64,000 nt of DNA. It comes from JALYOC01 sp036675345 (GTDB lineage: Bacteria; Myxococcota; Myxococcia; Myxococcales; Myxococcaceae). The translations under genes were made by a program, and so were the position numbers. The number at the start of each line of letters is the position of its first letter. Positions within the stretch are counted from its first letter, which is position 1. Location of the stretch: positions 124,001 to 188,000 of the forward strand of contig JAKFFE010000017.1 of the NCBI GenBank assembly GCA_036675345.1, read 5' to 3'. Shown here piece after piece: positions 24,440-33,131 of this stretch. The notes under the pieces were generated by a model, which saw only the letters and a list, made by a program, of their open reading frames with translations, was not told the origin of the DNA and made no database searches.

Positions 24440-27400
24440 ATGCTTCGGACGATCGCCTTGGGTGGACTGCTGTTGATCCTGTTCGCCTGTGGGAAGGACT
24501 GCCCACCCGGACAGGCGCTGCGCAACGACACCTGTGGGGTGCCCAGCGGATCGGTGCAGGGCGCGGTGGCCCTGGCGGATGGCGCCAGCCCGGCGGACGT
24601 GATCGTCTCCCTCGCCGGCACCGAGCGGGTGGCCTCGGTGGACTCCACCGGTGCCTTCTCCTTCGCCACCGTCACCCCCGGCCTCTACACCCTGCGGGTG
24701 CGGCTCCCCGGCTACGCCTCCGGGCAAGTCGACGGGGTGAGCGTGATCGACGGGCTGCCCACCCAGGTGGGGACGGTGACCCTGACCCGGGACCCCTCCG
24801 CCCGTCCCACCGGAAGCGTCCACGGGGTGGTGGCTCGCCCGGGAGAGAGTGACTCCTCCGGCACCCTGGTGTTCCTGCAGGGGACTTCGCACGCCGCCTT
24901 CACCGCCGCCAACGGCGCCTTCTCGCTTCAGGGCGTGGAGGACGGCGCGTACACCCTGGTGGCGCGCGCCGAGGGCTGGAGGGAGCTGACCCAGGCGGCG
25001 ATCACCGTCGTCTCCGGAGGTGCGGCGGACGTGGGGGCGTTGGCGCTCACCGCGATCCCCCAGCCCCGCTTCGGGGCGATCGCCGGTCGGGTCACCCTCC
25101 CCGGCCAGCCCCAGCACGCGGGCACCTCGGTGTTCCTGGCCGGGACCTCCCAGGTGGCCTCCACCGACGCCGCCGGGGACTTCACCTTCGCCAGCGTCGC
25201 GCCAGGAACCTACTCCCTGATGGCGGTCCGCAGCGGCTACCTGCTCTCGGAGCTCCCGGGGGTGACCGTGGTCGCGGACGACACCACCGCGGTGGCGGCC
25301 TTCGCGTTGGTGGCCCAGCCTTCTTCCGGTCCGGACCAAGGGGGCGTGGTGGGCGCCGCCCGGCGCCTGGGGGCCACCGATCACTCCGGGATCACCGTCA
25401 CCCTCACCGGCGGCTCACCGGTCACCGAACGGATCACCACCACCACCGCCAGCGGCGGCTACGCCTTCTCCACCGTGCCGGCGGGGATGTACCGGCTGAC
25501 CTTCAGCCATCCCCCCGAGCGCGCCGCCGCGCTGGAGAACATCCCCGTCGCCGCCGGCGTCTACCTGGCCCCGGAGGTGGTGCTGCGCGCCCCCGCCCAC
25601 CTCTCCTCGGCCGCCCCCTCCCGGCTGTTCCTGTCCCAAAGCGGCAACCGCGGGCTGGTCTCCTTCGCGGGAGATCCGGCGGTCTACCTCTTCGACGCCC
25701 CCGACGGCGCCCTGGTCCGGATCCGCGACACTGGCACCCCCCAGGGGATCTCCACCGACGGCAGCCTGGCCGCCTTCTCCACCGCGTCCAACCAGCTGTG
25801 GATTCACCGGGTCTCGGACGGGACCTCCTCCCCGCACTCCGAAGCCGCCCTCTTCGTCTCCGACCTCCCCAGCCACCTGCTGATGTTCACCGCCTTCCCC
25901 GAGTACCAGACCCACCTCCTCGATCTGGACACCCTGCAGGACCTCACGCTGGGCTTCCCGCTTCCGGGCGCGGCCCGGGCCTGGTCGGTGCGGCCGTTGG
26001 TGATCCAGGGCCAGCCCCTGACGGGCTGGACCGAGCTGCGGATCGTGACGGATACCGGAACGGCCACCTTCGGGGTCCACTCCGGGTCGGGCGCCGTGGC
26101 CGGCCCCGGCGACTTCCTGGTCGAGCCGGGATCGTCCCCCCGCTGGCTCCTCTCCCTCGAGGAGGAGACGGCGTTCTCGCTTCGCCGTGCCAAGTGGGTG
26201 GACCTGACCGATCCGCTCCACTCGGTGATCCTCCCCACCGCGGCGCTGATCCACCACTCCCCCACCGATCACGTGGCGGGCTTCCTCGCCGGCGACGATG
26301 GCCTGGGCAGCTCGGTGATCCGTCTGGACCTGCTCACCGGAGTGACCAGCGAGCTGGGAACGCTCACCGCCTCGCTCAGCGAGACCGCGTATCCCCAGAT
26401 TCGGCTTCAGGGCACCTACGCCAACCAGCTGTTCGAGATCGACTTCAACGCCGGAACCCAGACCCTGCTGTGCAGCGATTCGTCGATGGGGGTCTTCGGG
26501 GATGTCCGGGGGGACAACGTGGCCTGTCTGGGCACCACCGCCCTCCACGTCCACCGCCCCACCCGTGTCACCCAGGTCCTGGACACCCAGTTCCAGGGCG
26601 CGCTGGAGGGAGGCAGCCTCCTCTACTGGCGCTCGGGAGGTTCTCCGTCGCTCAAGGCCTTCGACGTGGATGGGACCGGACCGGTGGTCGGGGTCTGCGA
26701 CCTCTACACCTACGAGACCGGAATCCTGGCCTCCGACAACGGAGAGACCGCGCTGGTGTCCTGTCCGGGGGCAGACCCGGCCGACCTGCGCTGGTCGATC
26801 TTCGACCTCACCAGCGGGGACCGCACCCCGCTGTTCCCGGAGCCCTATGACGCCACCGCCTTCTCCCTGGCCAGCGTCGCGCTCTCTTCGGGCGGCCGGG
26901 CGGTGGCAGTCAGCCTCAACACCACCGTGGCCGACGGGGATCCCGCCGGCTGCAGCAGCGGCGACTCCGGGGCCTGCACCCTGTTCTTCGATCTGCAGAC
27001 CGCCCGGCGGGACAAGCTCTCCACCACCGGATGGCTCCAGCTGAGCTCCTCTCCCACCGACGACGCCCACCTGCTGGTGGGCTCCACCGTGTTCCAGCTG
27101 CGGATGACGCCCAGCGCGCTGATCAGCCGGGCCCTCCCCCTGATCTTCTATCCCCGGTTCTCCCTGGACGGGACCGCGCTGGTGGCCGAGGACGGGAGCG
27201 GCTCCCAGGTCCTGTTCTCCGATCTCGATGATCCGACCACCCCCACCCTGCACCCCACCACCATCGATGGGCTGCAGCCGCTGCCAGGCTCCCCCGGGGT
27301 GTACTTCGCCCGGCCCTGGCTCTTCGATCTGGAGGCGGGCACGGTGCAGGAGATCACAGCTCAGCTCGATGGCGAGCGGGCGGAGGTCTCCTCGGGGATC

Positions 27401-28099
27401 GCCTACTTCTCCACCTGGGAGATGCCCTCGGATCTGCTGCACCTCGCCGCCGACGGGACGGTCACCCCCCTGGTCACCGCGGCGTCGGTCTGTCCGCTGC
27501 CCTATCTGCTCCGGGCCAACGACGACGGCAGCGTCGGTGAGCTGGTGCGCTACGACCCGCAGACCCTGGCGGTGGTTCCGCTGGGGATCCGGGGGACCTG
27601 TGACCTGGTGCTCAGCACCCCGGACAGCACCCGCTTCGTGCTGATCGATCAGACCGGCACCCTCCCGGAGCTGGTGATCTACCTCCCGTTTGCTCCCGCC
27701 GCCCAGTCAGTCCTGCGGACCGGGATCCACCCCGCCGGGCGACAGGTCCACGACCTGGGGACCCGCTTCGTCACCACCACCCTGGGGCCGGACGGGCTGC
27801 AGCTGGTGTCGGCGGAATGGGACGGGACCGGCGCCCGGATCGCCGGCCCGGCGGATGAGACCTTCTTCACCGACCTGCGCGCGGCGCCGGACGGGAACCG
27901 GCTGTTCTTCCGCGCCCGCGGGCTGGCGTGGGCCGAGTCGCTCACCGGTGGGGCGCCGGTGGCGCTGGGCCGCGGCAGCGATCTGAGCACCCTCGTCCCC
28001 TCCGAGGACGGGCGCACGGTGGCCTTCACCCTCCAGTCCACCGAGTACCCGGCGCTGCCCTTCAACGGACTGTGGACCGTCTCGGTGGACGCGCCCTAG
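24440..28099 (+). CDS. Large lipoprotein with carboxypeptidase-regulatory-like repeats and a propeller-like region
   Basis: 1219 residues. The lipobox is LLLILFACGKD. Residues ~30-370 hold four carboxypeptidase-regulatory-like modules, each of the form GxVxGxV, VSLAGT/VFLAGT, GxFxFxxVxPGxYTL. The remaining ~850 residues are repeats of short beta-blades with Asp- and Gly-rich turns (ALVRIRDTGTPQG, FVTTTLGPDGLQLVS, FFTDLRAAPDGNRLFF, TLVPSEDGRTVAFTL), like TolB/WD-type propellers. It is probably an outer-membrane or surface protein binding a partner or polymer. No enzymatic motif is visible. It diverges from the MYXO-CTERM protein gene. Confidence 0.75.
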   Translation: MLRTIALGGLLLILFACGKDCPPGQALRNDTCGVPSGSVQGAVALADGASPADVIVSLAGTERVASVDSTGAFSFATVTPGLYTLRVRLPGYASGQVDGVSVIDGLPTQVGTVTLTRDPSARPTGSVHGVVARPGESDSSGTLVFLQGTSHAAFTAANGAFSLQGVEDGAYTLVARAEGWRELTQAAITVVSGGAADVGALALTAIPQPRFGAIAGRVTLPGQPQHAGTSVFLAGTSQVASTDAAGDFTFASVAPGTYSLMAVRSGYLLSELPGVTVVADDTTAVAAFALVAQPSSGPDQGGVVGAARRLGATDHSGITVTLTGGSPVTERITTTTASGGYAFSTVPAGMYRLTFSHPPERAAALENIPVAAGVYLAPEVVLRAPAHLSSAAPSRLFLSQSGNRGLVSFAGDPAVYLFDAPDGALVRIRDTGTPQGISTDGSLAAFSTASNQLWIHRVSDGTSSPHSEAALFVSDLPSHLLMFTAFPEYQTHLLDLDTLQDLTLGFPLPGAARAWSVRPLVIQGQPLTGWTELRIVTDTGTATFGVHSGSGAVAGPGDFLVEPGSSPRWLLSLEEETAFSLRRAKWVDLTDPLHSVILPTAALIHHSPTDHVAGFLAGDDGLGSSVIRLDLLTGVTSELGTLTASLSETAYPQIRLQGTYANQLFEIDFNAGTQTLLCSDSSMGVFGDVRGDNVACLGTTALHVHRPTRVTQVLDTQFQGALEGGSLLYWRSGGSPSLKAFDVDGTGPVVGVCDLYTYETGILASDNGETALVSCPGADPADLRWSIFDLTSGDRTPLFPEPYDATAFSLASVALSSGGRAVAVSLNTTVADGDPAGCSSGDSGACTLFFDLQTARRDKLSTTGWLQLSSSPTDDAHLLVGSTVFQLRMTPSALISRALPLIFYPRFSLDGTALVAEDGSGSQVLFSDLDDPTTPTLHPTTIDGLQPLPGSPGVYFARPWLFDLEAGTVQEITAQLDGERAEVSSGIAYFSTWEMPSDLLHLAADGTVTPLVTAASVCPLPYLLRANDDGSVGELVRYDPQTLAVVPLGIRGTCDLVLSTPDSTRFVLIDQTGTLPELVIYLPFAPAAQSVLRTGIHPAGRQVHDLGTRFVTTTLGPDGLQLVSAEWDGTGARIAGPADETFFTDLRAAPDGNRLFFRARGLAWAESLTGGAPVALGRGSDLSTLVPSEDGRTVAFTLQSTEYPALPFNGLWTVSVDAP

Positions 28100-28210
28100 C
28101 CCAGGAGGCCGGCGCCGGGACCGACAGCCGAGCGCCGGCGCGCTCCCCGCTCACGAACCCCGGCCGCTGTGTCCACCTTGGGGGGAACCCGTAGCCCCCA
28201 AGGAAAGCCC

Positions 28211-28690
28211 ATGGCCACCGACATCACCCAAGGCATTCGAAGCATGTTCGAGCAACTGTGGAACCGCGGCGAGCTGGCCACCGTGGATCAACAGTGCGCA
28301 CCGGGCTATCAGGCCCATCTCTCCCTGGTCGGAGATCTGGACCGGGAGGGACTCAAGCAGATGGTCCGCACCTTCCGCTCCGCCTTCCCCGATCTGAAGC
28401 TGCGGATCGAGGATCTGACCACCTCCGGGAACAGCGCCACCGTGCGTTGGATCGCCACCGGCACCCACCGCGGTGACCTGATGGGAATCCCTGCCACCCA
28501 CCGCTCGGGCGACACCACCGGCATCGACGTCTTCCGTTTCGAAGGCGACCAGATCCGCGAGCACTGGGGCGTCTGGGACGTCTACCAGATGCTGCAGAAC
28601 CTGGGCGTGGCACCCGCCCTGGGCGGAGCGACCACCGGCGCGCAGTCGGGCGTGCAGACTCCCTCCCCCGCTCCCGAAGCCCGCCACTGA
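28211..28690 (+). CDS. SnoaL-like polyketide cyclase/ester cyclase family protein
   Basis: 159 residues from the ATG at 28211 (MATDITQGIRSMFEQLW), preceded by an AAGGAAAG ribosome-binding sequence 5 bases upstream; a longer frame from 28169 is less likely. The NTF2-like fold shows FRSAFPDLKLRIEDLT, TVRWIATGTHRGDLMGIPAT, IDVFRFEGDQIREHWGVWD, as in the SnoaL ester-cyclase group. Catalytic residues in this group vary, so the substrate is not predictable. It stands alone and ends 4 bases before the convergent DUF488 gene. Confidence 0.85.
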   Translation: MATDITQGIRSMFEQLWNRGELATVDQQCAPGYQAHLSLVGDLDREGLKQMVRTFRSAFPDLKLRIEDLTTSGNSATVRWIATGTHRGDLMGIPATHRSGDTTGIDVFRFEGDQIREHWGVWDVYQMLQNLGVAPALGGATTGAQSGVQTPSPAPEARH

Positions 28691-28694
28691 CGCT

Positions 28695-29087
28695 TCAGCC
28701 GCTCGCGGTCGAGGTGCCCTGAAGCTCCGCCTCGATCAGCTCCTTGACGATCGACCGATGGCAGGCCGCCTCCAGCAGACAGGTCTTCGAGCACAGCAGG
28801 GTCACCGTCTCTCCCCGCGCCACCCGCTCCGCCAGCTCGCGGAGCTGGGGCCGGGAGGCGGCCATCTCCTCCAGGAAGCGCTGCCGGTAGGTGTCCAGGG
28901 AGATCGGCGTCCCCTTCTTCCCGTAGAAGGCCGCGTGCAGCGCCTCGCTGGGTGCCAGCTCCTTGAGCCACACGTCCCAGGTCTCCTCCGAGCGGGGAAG
29001 ACCGCGGGGGCGGAACCGGCAGATCAGCACCCGCCACCCATCCTCGGCCTCGCGGGGGTTGACCCACCTTCCGGTCTTGATCGGCAT
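28695..29087 (-). CDS. DUF488-family protein
   Basis: 130 residues from the ATG at 29087 (MPIKTGRWVNPREAEDGWRV); longer frames to 29300 have no family-like sequence. It has the DUF488 features RVLICRFRPRGLP, EETWDVWLKELAPSEAL, and near the C-terminus TLLCSKTCLLEAACHRSIVKE, with the conserved CHR. The function of DUF488 proteins is unknown; the conserved Cys-His suggests a metal site or reactive thiol. Confidence 0.85.
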   Translation of the reverse strand: MPIKTGRWVNPREAEDGWRVLICRFRPRGLPRSEETWDVWLKELAPSEALHAAFYGKKGTPISLDTYRQRFLEEMAASRPQLRELAERVARGETVTLLCSKTCLLEAACHRSIVKELIEAELQGTSTASG

Positions 29088-29212
29088 CGGGAATAGAACA
29101 GCGGCCTGGGCTTGAAGCTTCCGGCGAGGCATTTCGCCATGCCTGCCGTAGGTCGCGATCTGGATCCACGGTCGGGGACCACGGGCTGACCACTCGCCCT
29201 CCCGGCCGGCCG

Positions 29213-29247
29213 CTACGGCAGAACCCTGCCGACGAGGGTTACCGTAG
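29213..29247. repeat. Imperfect inverted repeat in a leader
   Basis: CTACGG and AACCCT (29213-29225) pair with AGGGTT and CGTAG (29235-29247). It lies 25 bases before the sensor kinase start, so it would form a hairpin in the mRNA leader or serve as an operator. No known riboswitch pattern fits. Confidence 0.4.
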
Positions 29248-29272
29248 CAACAGCGCCCAACACGGAGGCGGC

Positions 29273-31834
29273 ATGGGGTTCGGGCCCAACTCCGCTTCAC
29301 CGGAGACGGACGACAAGGCGGCGGGACTGGATGGCTTCCAGCAATACGCCCTGCTGGCCGCCTCCCTGACCATCGTGCTGGGGGTGGTGGTGCTGCTGGG
29401 GTGGATTCTGGACTTCCGTCCCTTCACCTCGGTGTTGCCCGACTACCGGCCGATGCGGCCCAACACCGCGCTGGCGCTGGTGCTGGCGGGGATCACCCTG
29501 CTGCTGCTGCGCCCCACCGCCCGCTCCCGCACCCGAACCCTCCTCGGGCGGGTGGGCGCGGTGGGGATCGCCGCGGTGGGACTCCTCTCCCTGCTGGAGT
29601 TCACCCGGCTGGCGCCCAGCCAATGGACCCGGCTCTCTCCGCTGACCGACCCGGACCTGATCCCCCCGCACGTCTCGCTCAATGCCTCCGCGTCGCTGGT
29701 GATGCTGTCGATGGCGCTGCTCTTGATGGACGATCCGGTCCGGCGGCGGGTCCGCCCCGGTGATCTGCTGACGATGACCGTGGGCTTCTTCGCCCTGGTG
29801 ACCTGCGCCGGCTACCTCTATGGCGCGCAGCCGTTCGTGGGGATCCCGGGACGGGTGCCCTACACCGCGATGTCGCTGCACACCGCGATCTCGCTGCTGG
29901 TGCTGGCCTCCGGGGTCCTGGCCGCCCGTCCGCGCCGGGGAATCATGGCGGTGGTCTCCAGCTCGCATGCCGGTGGATACATGGCGCGCCGGCTGCTACT
30001 GGGCGCGCTGATCATCCCCCTGATGGGCTTTCTGGTGACGGTGGGCGCCAGCCTGGGCTTCTACTCCTCGCTGTTCGGCGCCTCGCTGCTGGCGGGGTTG
30101 GCGATGCTGGTGGCGGTGGCGCTGACGGTGGTGACCGCGCGCACCCTCAACGATTCGGACAAGGCCCGTCAGCAGGCGCTGTCCCTGTTGGAGGAGGACA
30201 ACCTGCGTCGCCAGCGGGCGGAGGAGCAGCTGCGCTCCGCGGAGGCCAAGTACCGCGGGCTGGTGGAGTCGGCCCAGGATCTGATCCTGCTGATCGACGG
30301 CCAGGGGCGGATCGAGTTCGCCAACCGCCGGCTGGAGCCCCTCTTCGGTTACACCCCCCCGGAGGTGATCGGCCACCCGCTGGAGAAGCTGATCCCCAGC
30401 CGGGGTGAGATCTCCACCCTCCGCTCCCGGGGCCAGGGGCTGGAGCTGATCGCCACCCGCAAGGACGGGACCGAGTTCCCGGTCAACCTCTCGCTCAGCT
30501 CCAGCCGCTCCCACGACGGCGCGCCCTCGCTGGTCACCGCCATCCTCCACGACATGAGCTTCCGGCATCGCGCCGAGCTGCAGCAGCGCTTCCTGGCGCA
30601 GCTGGGAGAGCTGCTGGCGGAGTCGCTGGATCCCCATCCCACCCTGGAGAAGGTCGTCCGCCGCGCGGTGCCCGAGCTGGCGGACTGGTGCGTGATCGGC
30701 CTGTTTGATGCCTCGCGCCGGTCCTTCAAGGGCGCGGTGGCCCACCGGGATCCGCACAAGCAGTCCGCGGCCGAGGCGCTGCTGGGGCTGCCCCCCTCCC
30801 GGCTGGAGGCAGTGCCCGGGGTCCTCTCCTCCCGCACCACCCCGCTGCTGTTGCGGAACCTGGGCCCGGAGTGGTTCGAGACCGAGGTCCCCGACGAGGA
30901 GCTGCGCGGGCGGTTGAGCGAGCTGGGGCTCCGCTCCTTCATCGTGATCCCGCTTCGGGCCCAGAGCCAGCCTCTGGGCACGCTGACCCTGGTCGCCTCC
31001 TACCGCAACTTCTCCCGCCACGACCTGGCCTTCGCCGAGGAGGTGGGTCGGCGGGTGGCGCTGTTCGCGGAGAACGCCCGCCTCTACCAGCGCGCCCAGG
31101 AGGCGATCCAGACCCGGGAGGATGTGCTGGCCATCGTCTCCCATGACCTGCGCACCCCCCTGAACACCCAGCGCCTGGCGGTGGAATTGATCACCGGCCG
31201 GGTGCTCCCGGAGCTGCCCCCCGGATCCGCGCTCACCCAGCGGCTGCGGCGGATCCTGCTGACCATGAAGCGCTCCAGCGACCAGGCCAACCGGCTGATC
31301 TCCGACCTGCTGGACTTCGCCAAGTCCGAGAGCGGAACCCTGCGGATCACTCCCCGCCAGGAGAGCGCGGAGGAGCTGCTGGAGGCCTCCTGGGCGTTGC
31401 TCAAGCCGAGCGCGGACGAGGCGGCGATCCGGCTGGAGTACTTTGTCGAAGAGGGCCTGACCCCGTGGTGTGATCGGGACCGGGTGCTCCAGGTCCTCAG
31501 CAACCTGGTCGGCAACGCGATCAAGTTCGGCTTCGTGGGCGGCCAGGTGGAGGTCCACGCCCAGCGCGGTCCGGAGGGGATGGCCCTGTTCTCGGTGGAG
31601 GACGACGGGCCGGGCATCTCCGAGGAGGACGCCGCCCGGGTGTTTGATCGCTACTGGCAGCCGGAGCAGAGCCAGAAGCGGGGCACCGGCCTGGGGCTGG
31701 CCATCGCCCGCCACCTGGTGGAGGCCCACGGGGGGAGGATCTGGCTGACCACCCGGGCGGGCCTGGGCAGCCGCTTCTTCTTCACCCTCCCGCTGGCGCC
31801 GCGCCCCTCGGTTCAGCCGGAGACCCACCCCTGA
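29273..31834 (+). CDS. Membrane PAS-GAF sensor histidine kinase
   Basis: 853 residues. Seven to eight membrane helices occupy the first ~290 residues (TIVLGVVVLLGWIL, NTALALVLAGITLLLL, AGYLYGAQ region). A PAS domain follows (YRGLVESAQDLILLIDGQGR, PLFGYTPPEVIGHPL), then a GAF domain (ADWCVIGLFDASRRSFKGAV to FAENARLYQRA), H-box VSHDLRTPLNTQRL, N-box NLVGNAIKFG, and DDGPGISEED with GTGLGLAIARHLVEAHGG. No receiver is present and no cognate regulator lies next to it. The ligand of the membrane region is unknown. It may be controlled through the hairpin in its leader. Confidence 0.9.
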   Translation: MGFGPNSASPETDDKAAGLDGFQQYALLAASLTIVLGVVVLLGWILDFRPFTSVLPDYRPMRPNTALALVLAGITLLLLRPTARSRTRTLLGRVGAVGIAAVGLLSLLEFTRLAPSQWTRLSPLTDPDLIPPHVSLNASASLVMLSMALLLMDDPVRRRVRPGDLLTMTVGFFALVTCAGYLYGAQPFVGIPGRVPYTAMSLHTAISLLVLASGVLAARPRRGIMAVVSSSHAGGYMARRLLLGALIIPLMGFLVTVGASLGFYSSLFGASLLAGLAMLVAVALTVVTARTLNDSDKARQQALSLLEEDNLRRQRAEEQLRSAEAKYRGLVESAQDLILLIDGQGRIEFANRRLEPLFGYTPPEVIGHPLEKLIPSRGEISTLRSRGQGLELIATRKDGTEFPVNLSLSSSRSHDGAPSLVTAILHDMSFRHRAELQQRFLAQLGELLAESLDPHPTLEKVVRRAVPELADWCVIGLFDASRRSFKGAVAHRDPHKQSAAEALLGLPPSRLEAVPGVLSSRTTPLLLRNLGPEWFETEVPDEELRGRLSELGLRSFIVIPLRAQSQPLGTLTLVASYRNFSRHDLAFAEEVGRRVALFAENARLYQRAQEAIQTREDVLAIVSHDLRTPLNTQRLAVELITGRVLPELPPGSALTQRLRRILLTMKRSSDQANRLISDLLDFAKSESGTLRITPRQESAEELLEASWALLKPSADEAAIRLEYFVEEGLTPWCDRDRVLQVLSNLVGNAIKFGFVGGQVEVHAQRGPEGMALFSVEDDGPGISEEDAARVFDRYWQPEQSQKRGTGLGLAIARHLVEAHGGRIWLTTRAGLGSRFFFTLPLAPRPSVQPETHP

Positions 31835-31878
31835 GCCCAAGGATGGCCAGCGGCCTGAAAGCAGGCCAAAATCCCCCC

Positions 31879-32400
31879 ATGAAGCCGTGGATCCCCTTGC
31901 TGGCCGGGCTGTCGGTCTCCGGCGCCGTGCTGTTGGCGGTGTGGTTGGAGGACCCGCCCCCGCCGTTGGAGCTCTCGGAGCTGTCCGTCCCACTTCCCCC
32001 TCCGCCTCCCCCGGCGCCCCTGGTCCGGGCGAGGGTCAGCGCCGCTCCCGCAGCGCCGCTCCCGCTGGCGTCGGCGCCTGCCCCGGCCGCGGCGCCCTCC
32101 CCGGAGCCGACACCGGAGCCAATCGAGGAGGACGCTGCCTCCGACCTGCAGGACTCGCTGGGGTACCGGCCCCTGGACCCCGGCAGCCGACTGAGGAGGG
32201 CCGAGAAGATCGCGCAGATGATGGAGCGGCGGCAGGCGGGGTTCCGCGAGAAAATGGAAGCGGCCCGGGTGGCCGGAGATCCCACCGCCGAGGAGCAGGC
32301 CCGGGCCCGGGCGGAGCGCAGCGCGGAGCGGCTGAAGAAGATCCAGTCGCAGTTGCAGCAACTGCGGACGCAGGCGAAGGCCGCCCCCCAGCAGCAGTGA
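31879..32400 (+). CDS. Small membrane-anchored Pro/Ala-rich protein
   Basis: 173 residues from MKPWIPLLAGLSVSGAVLLA. A single N-terminal hydrophobic helix is followed by a Pro/Ala-rich stretch (residues ~30-90), then a charged helical C-terminus (RRAEKIAQMMERRQAGFREKMEAARVAGD and QLQQLRTQ, coiled coil). No family is recognised. Its stop overlaps the start of the ABC ATPase gene (GTGA), so it is translationally coupled to the transporter and may be an accessory component. Confidence 0.65.
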   Translation: MKPWIPLLAGLSVSGAVLLAVWLEDPPPPLELSELSVPLPPPPPPAPLVRARVSAAPAAPLPLASAPAPAAAPSPEPTPEPIEEDAASDLQDSLGYRPLDPGSRLRRAEKIAQMMERRQAGFREKMEAARVAGDPTAEEQARARAERSAERLKKIQSQLQQLRTQAKAAPQQQ

Positions 32401-33131
32401 ACCTCTTCGAGCTGCGCCAGGTGACCAAGCGCTACGGCTCGCAGGTGGCGCTGCAGCCGACCGGGTTGGTCATCCAGGCCGGGGAGACGGTGGTGCTGAT
32501 CGGCCCCAGCGGCAGCGGCAAATCCACCCTGGTCCGCCTGCTGCTGGGACTCGAGTCGGTGGACGGGGGCGTGCTGCTGTACCGCGGCGAGCCACTGCAG
32601 CCGCAGCGCGCGGCGGCGCTGCGTCGGCAGGTGGGCTACGTGGCCCAGGGCGGCGGGCTGTTTCCCCACCTGACCGCGGGCCGGAACGTGGACCTGATGG
32701 CCCGCCACCTCCAATGGAGCGCGCCACGGATCGAGCAGCGGCTGGAGGCGCTGGCCGCGCTGACCCGGCTGCCCGGAGACGTCCTCTCCCGCTATCCGGC
32801 CGAGCTCTCCGGAGGACAGGCCCAGCGGCTGAGCCTGATGCGGGCGCTGATGCTGGATCCGGAGGTGGTGGTGCTGGACGAACCGCTGGGCGCGCTGGAT
32901 CCGATCACCCGCTACGAGCTGCAGCAGGATCTCCGCGACGCCTTCCAGCGGCTGAACAAGACGGTGGTGATGGTCACCCACGATCTGGAGGAAGCCGCCT
33001 GGTTCGCCGGCCGGATGGTGTTGCTGCGGGAGGGACGGATCGTCCAGCAGGGCACCCTGGAGGACTTCCAGCAGCGGCCCGCCGAACCGTTCGTCACCCG
33101 CTTCCTGCACGCCCAGCGGAGCGGGCGGTGA
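32397..33131 (+). CDS. OpuB-type osmolyte/choline ABC transporter ATPase
   Basis: 244 residues from a GTG overlapping the upstream stop. It carries Walker A GPSGSGKST, the Q-loop VAQGGG, signature LSGGQAQRLSLMRAL, Walker B VVVLDEPLGALDP and the switch His in VMVTHD, plus EEAAW after it. It has no C-terminal CBS domains, which larger OpuA-type ATPases have. It energises import by the fused binding-protein/permease encoded downstream (4-base overlap). The expected substrate is glycine betaine, choline or another quaternary amine. Confidence 0.9.
   Translation: MNLFELRQVTKRYGSQVALQPTGLVIQAGETVVLIGPSGSGKSTLVRLLLGLESVDGGVLLYRGEPLQPQRAAALRRQVGYVAQGGGLFPHLTAGRNVDLMARHLQWSAPRIEQRLEALAALTRLPGDVLSRYPAELSGGQAQRLSLMRALMLDPEVVVLDEPLGALDPITRYELQQDLRDAFQRLNKTVVMVTHDLEEAAWFAGRMVLLREGRIVQQGTLEDFQQRPAEPFVTRFLHAQRSGR

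Noticed and set aside
29213..29247. A GEMM (c-di-GMP) riboswitch in the kinase leader
   Set aside because: The GGGTTACCG-like part is present, but the conserved upstream core is absent.
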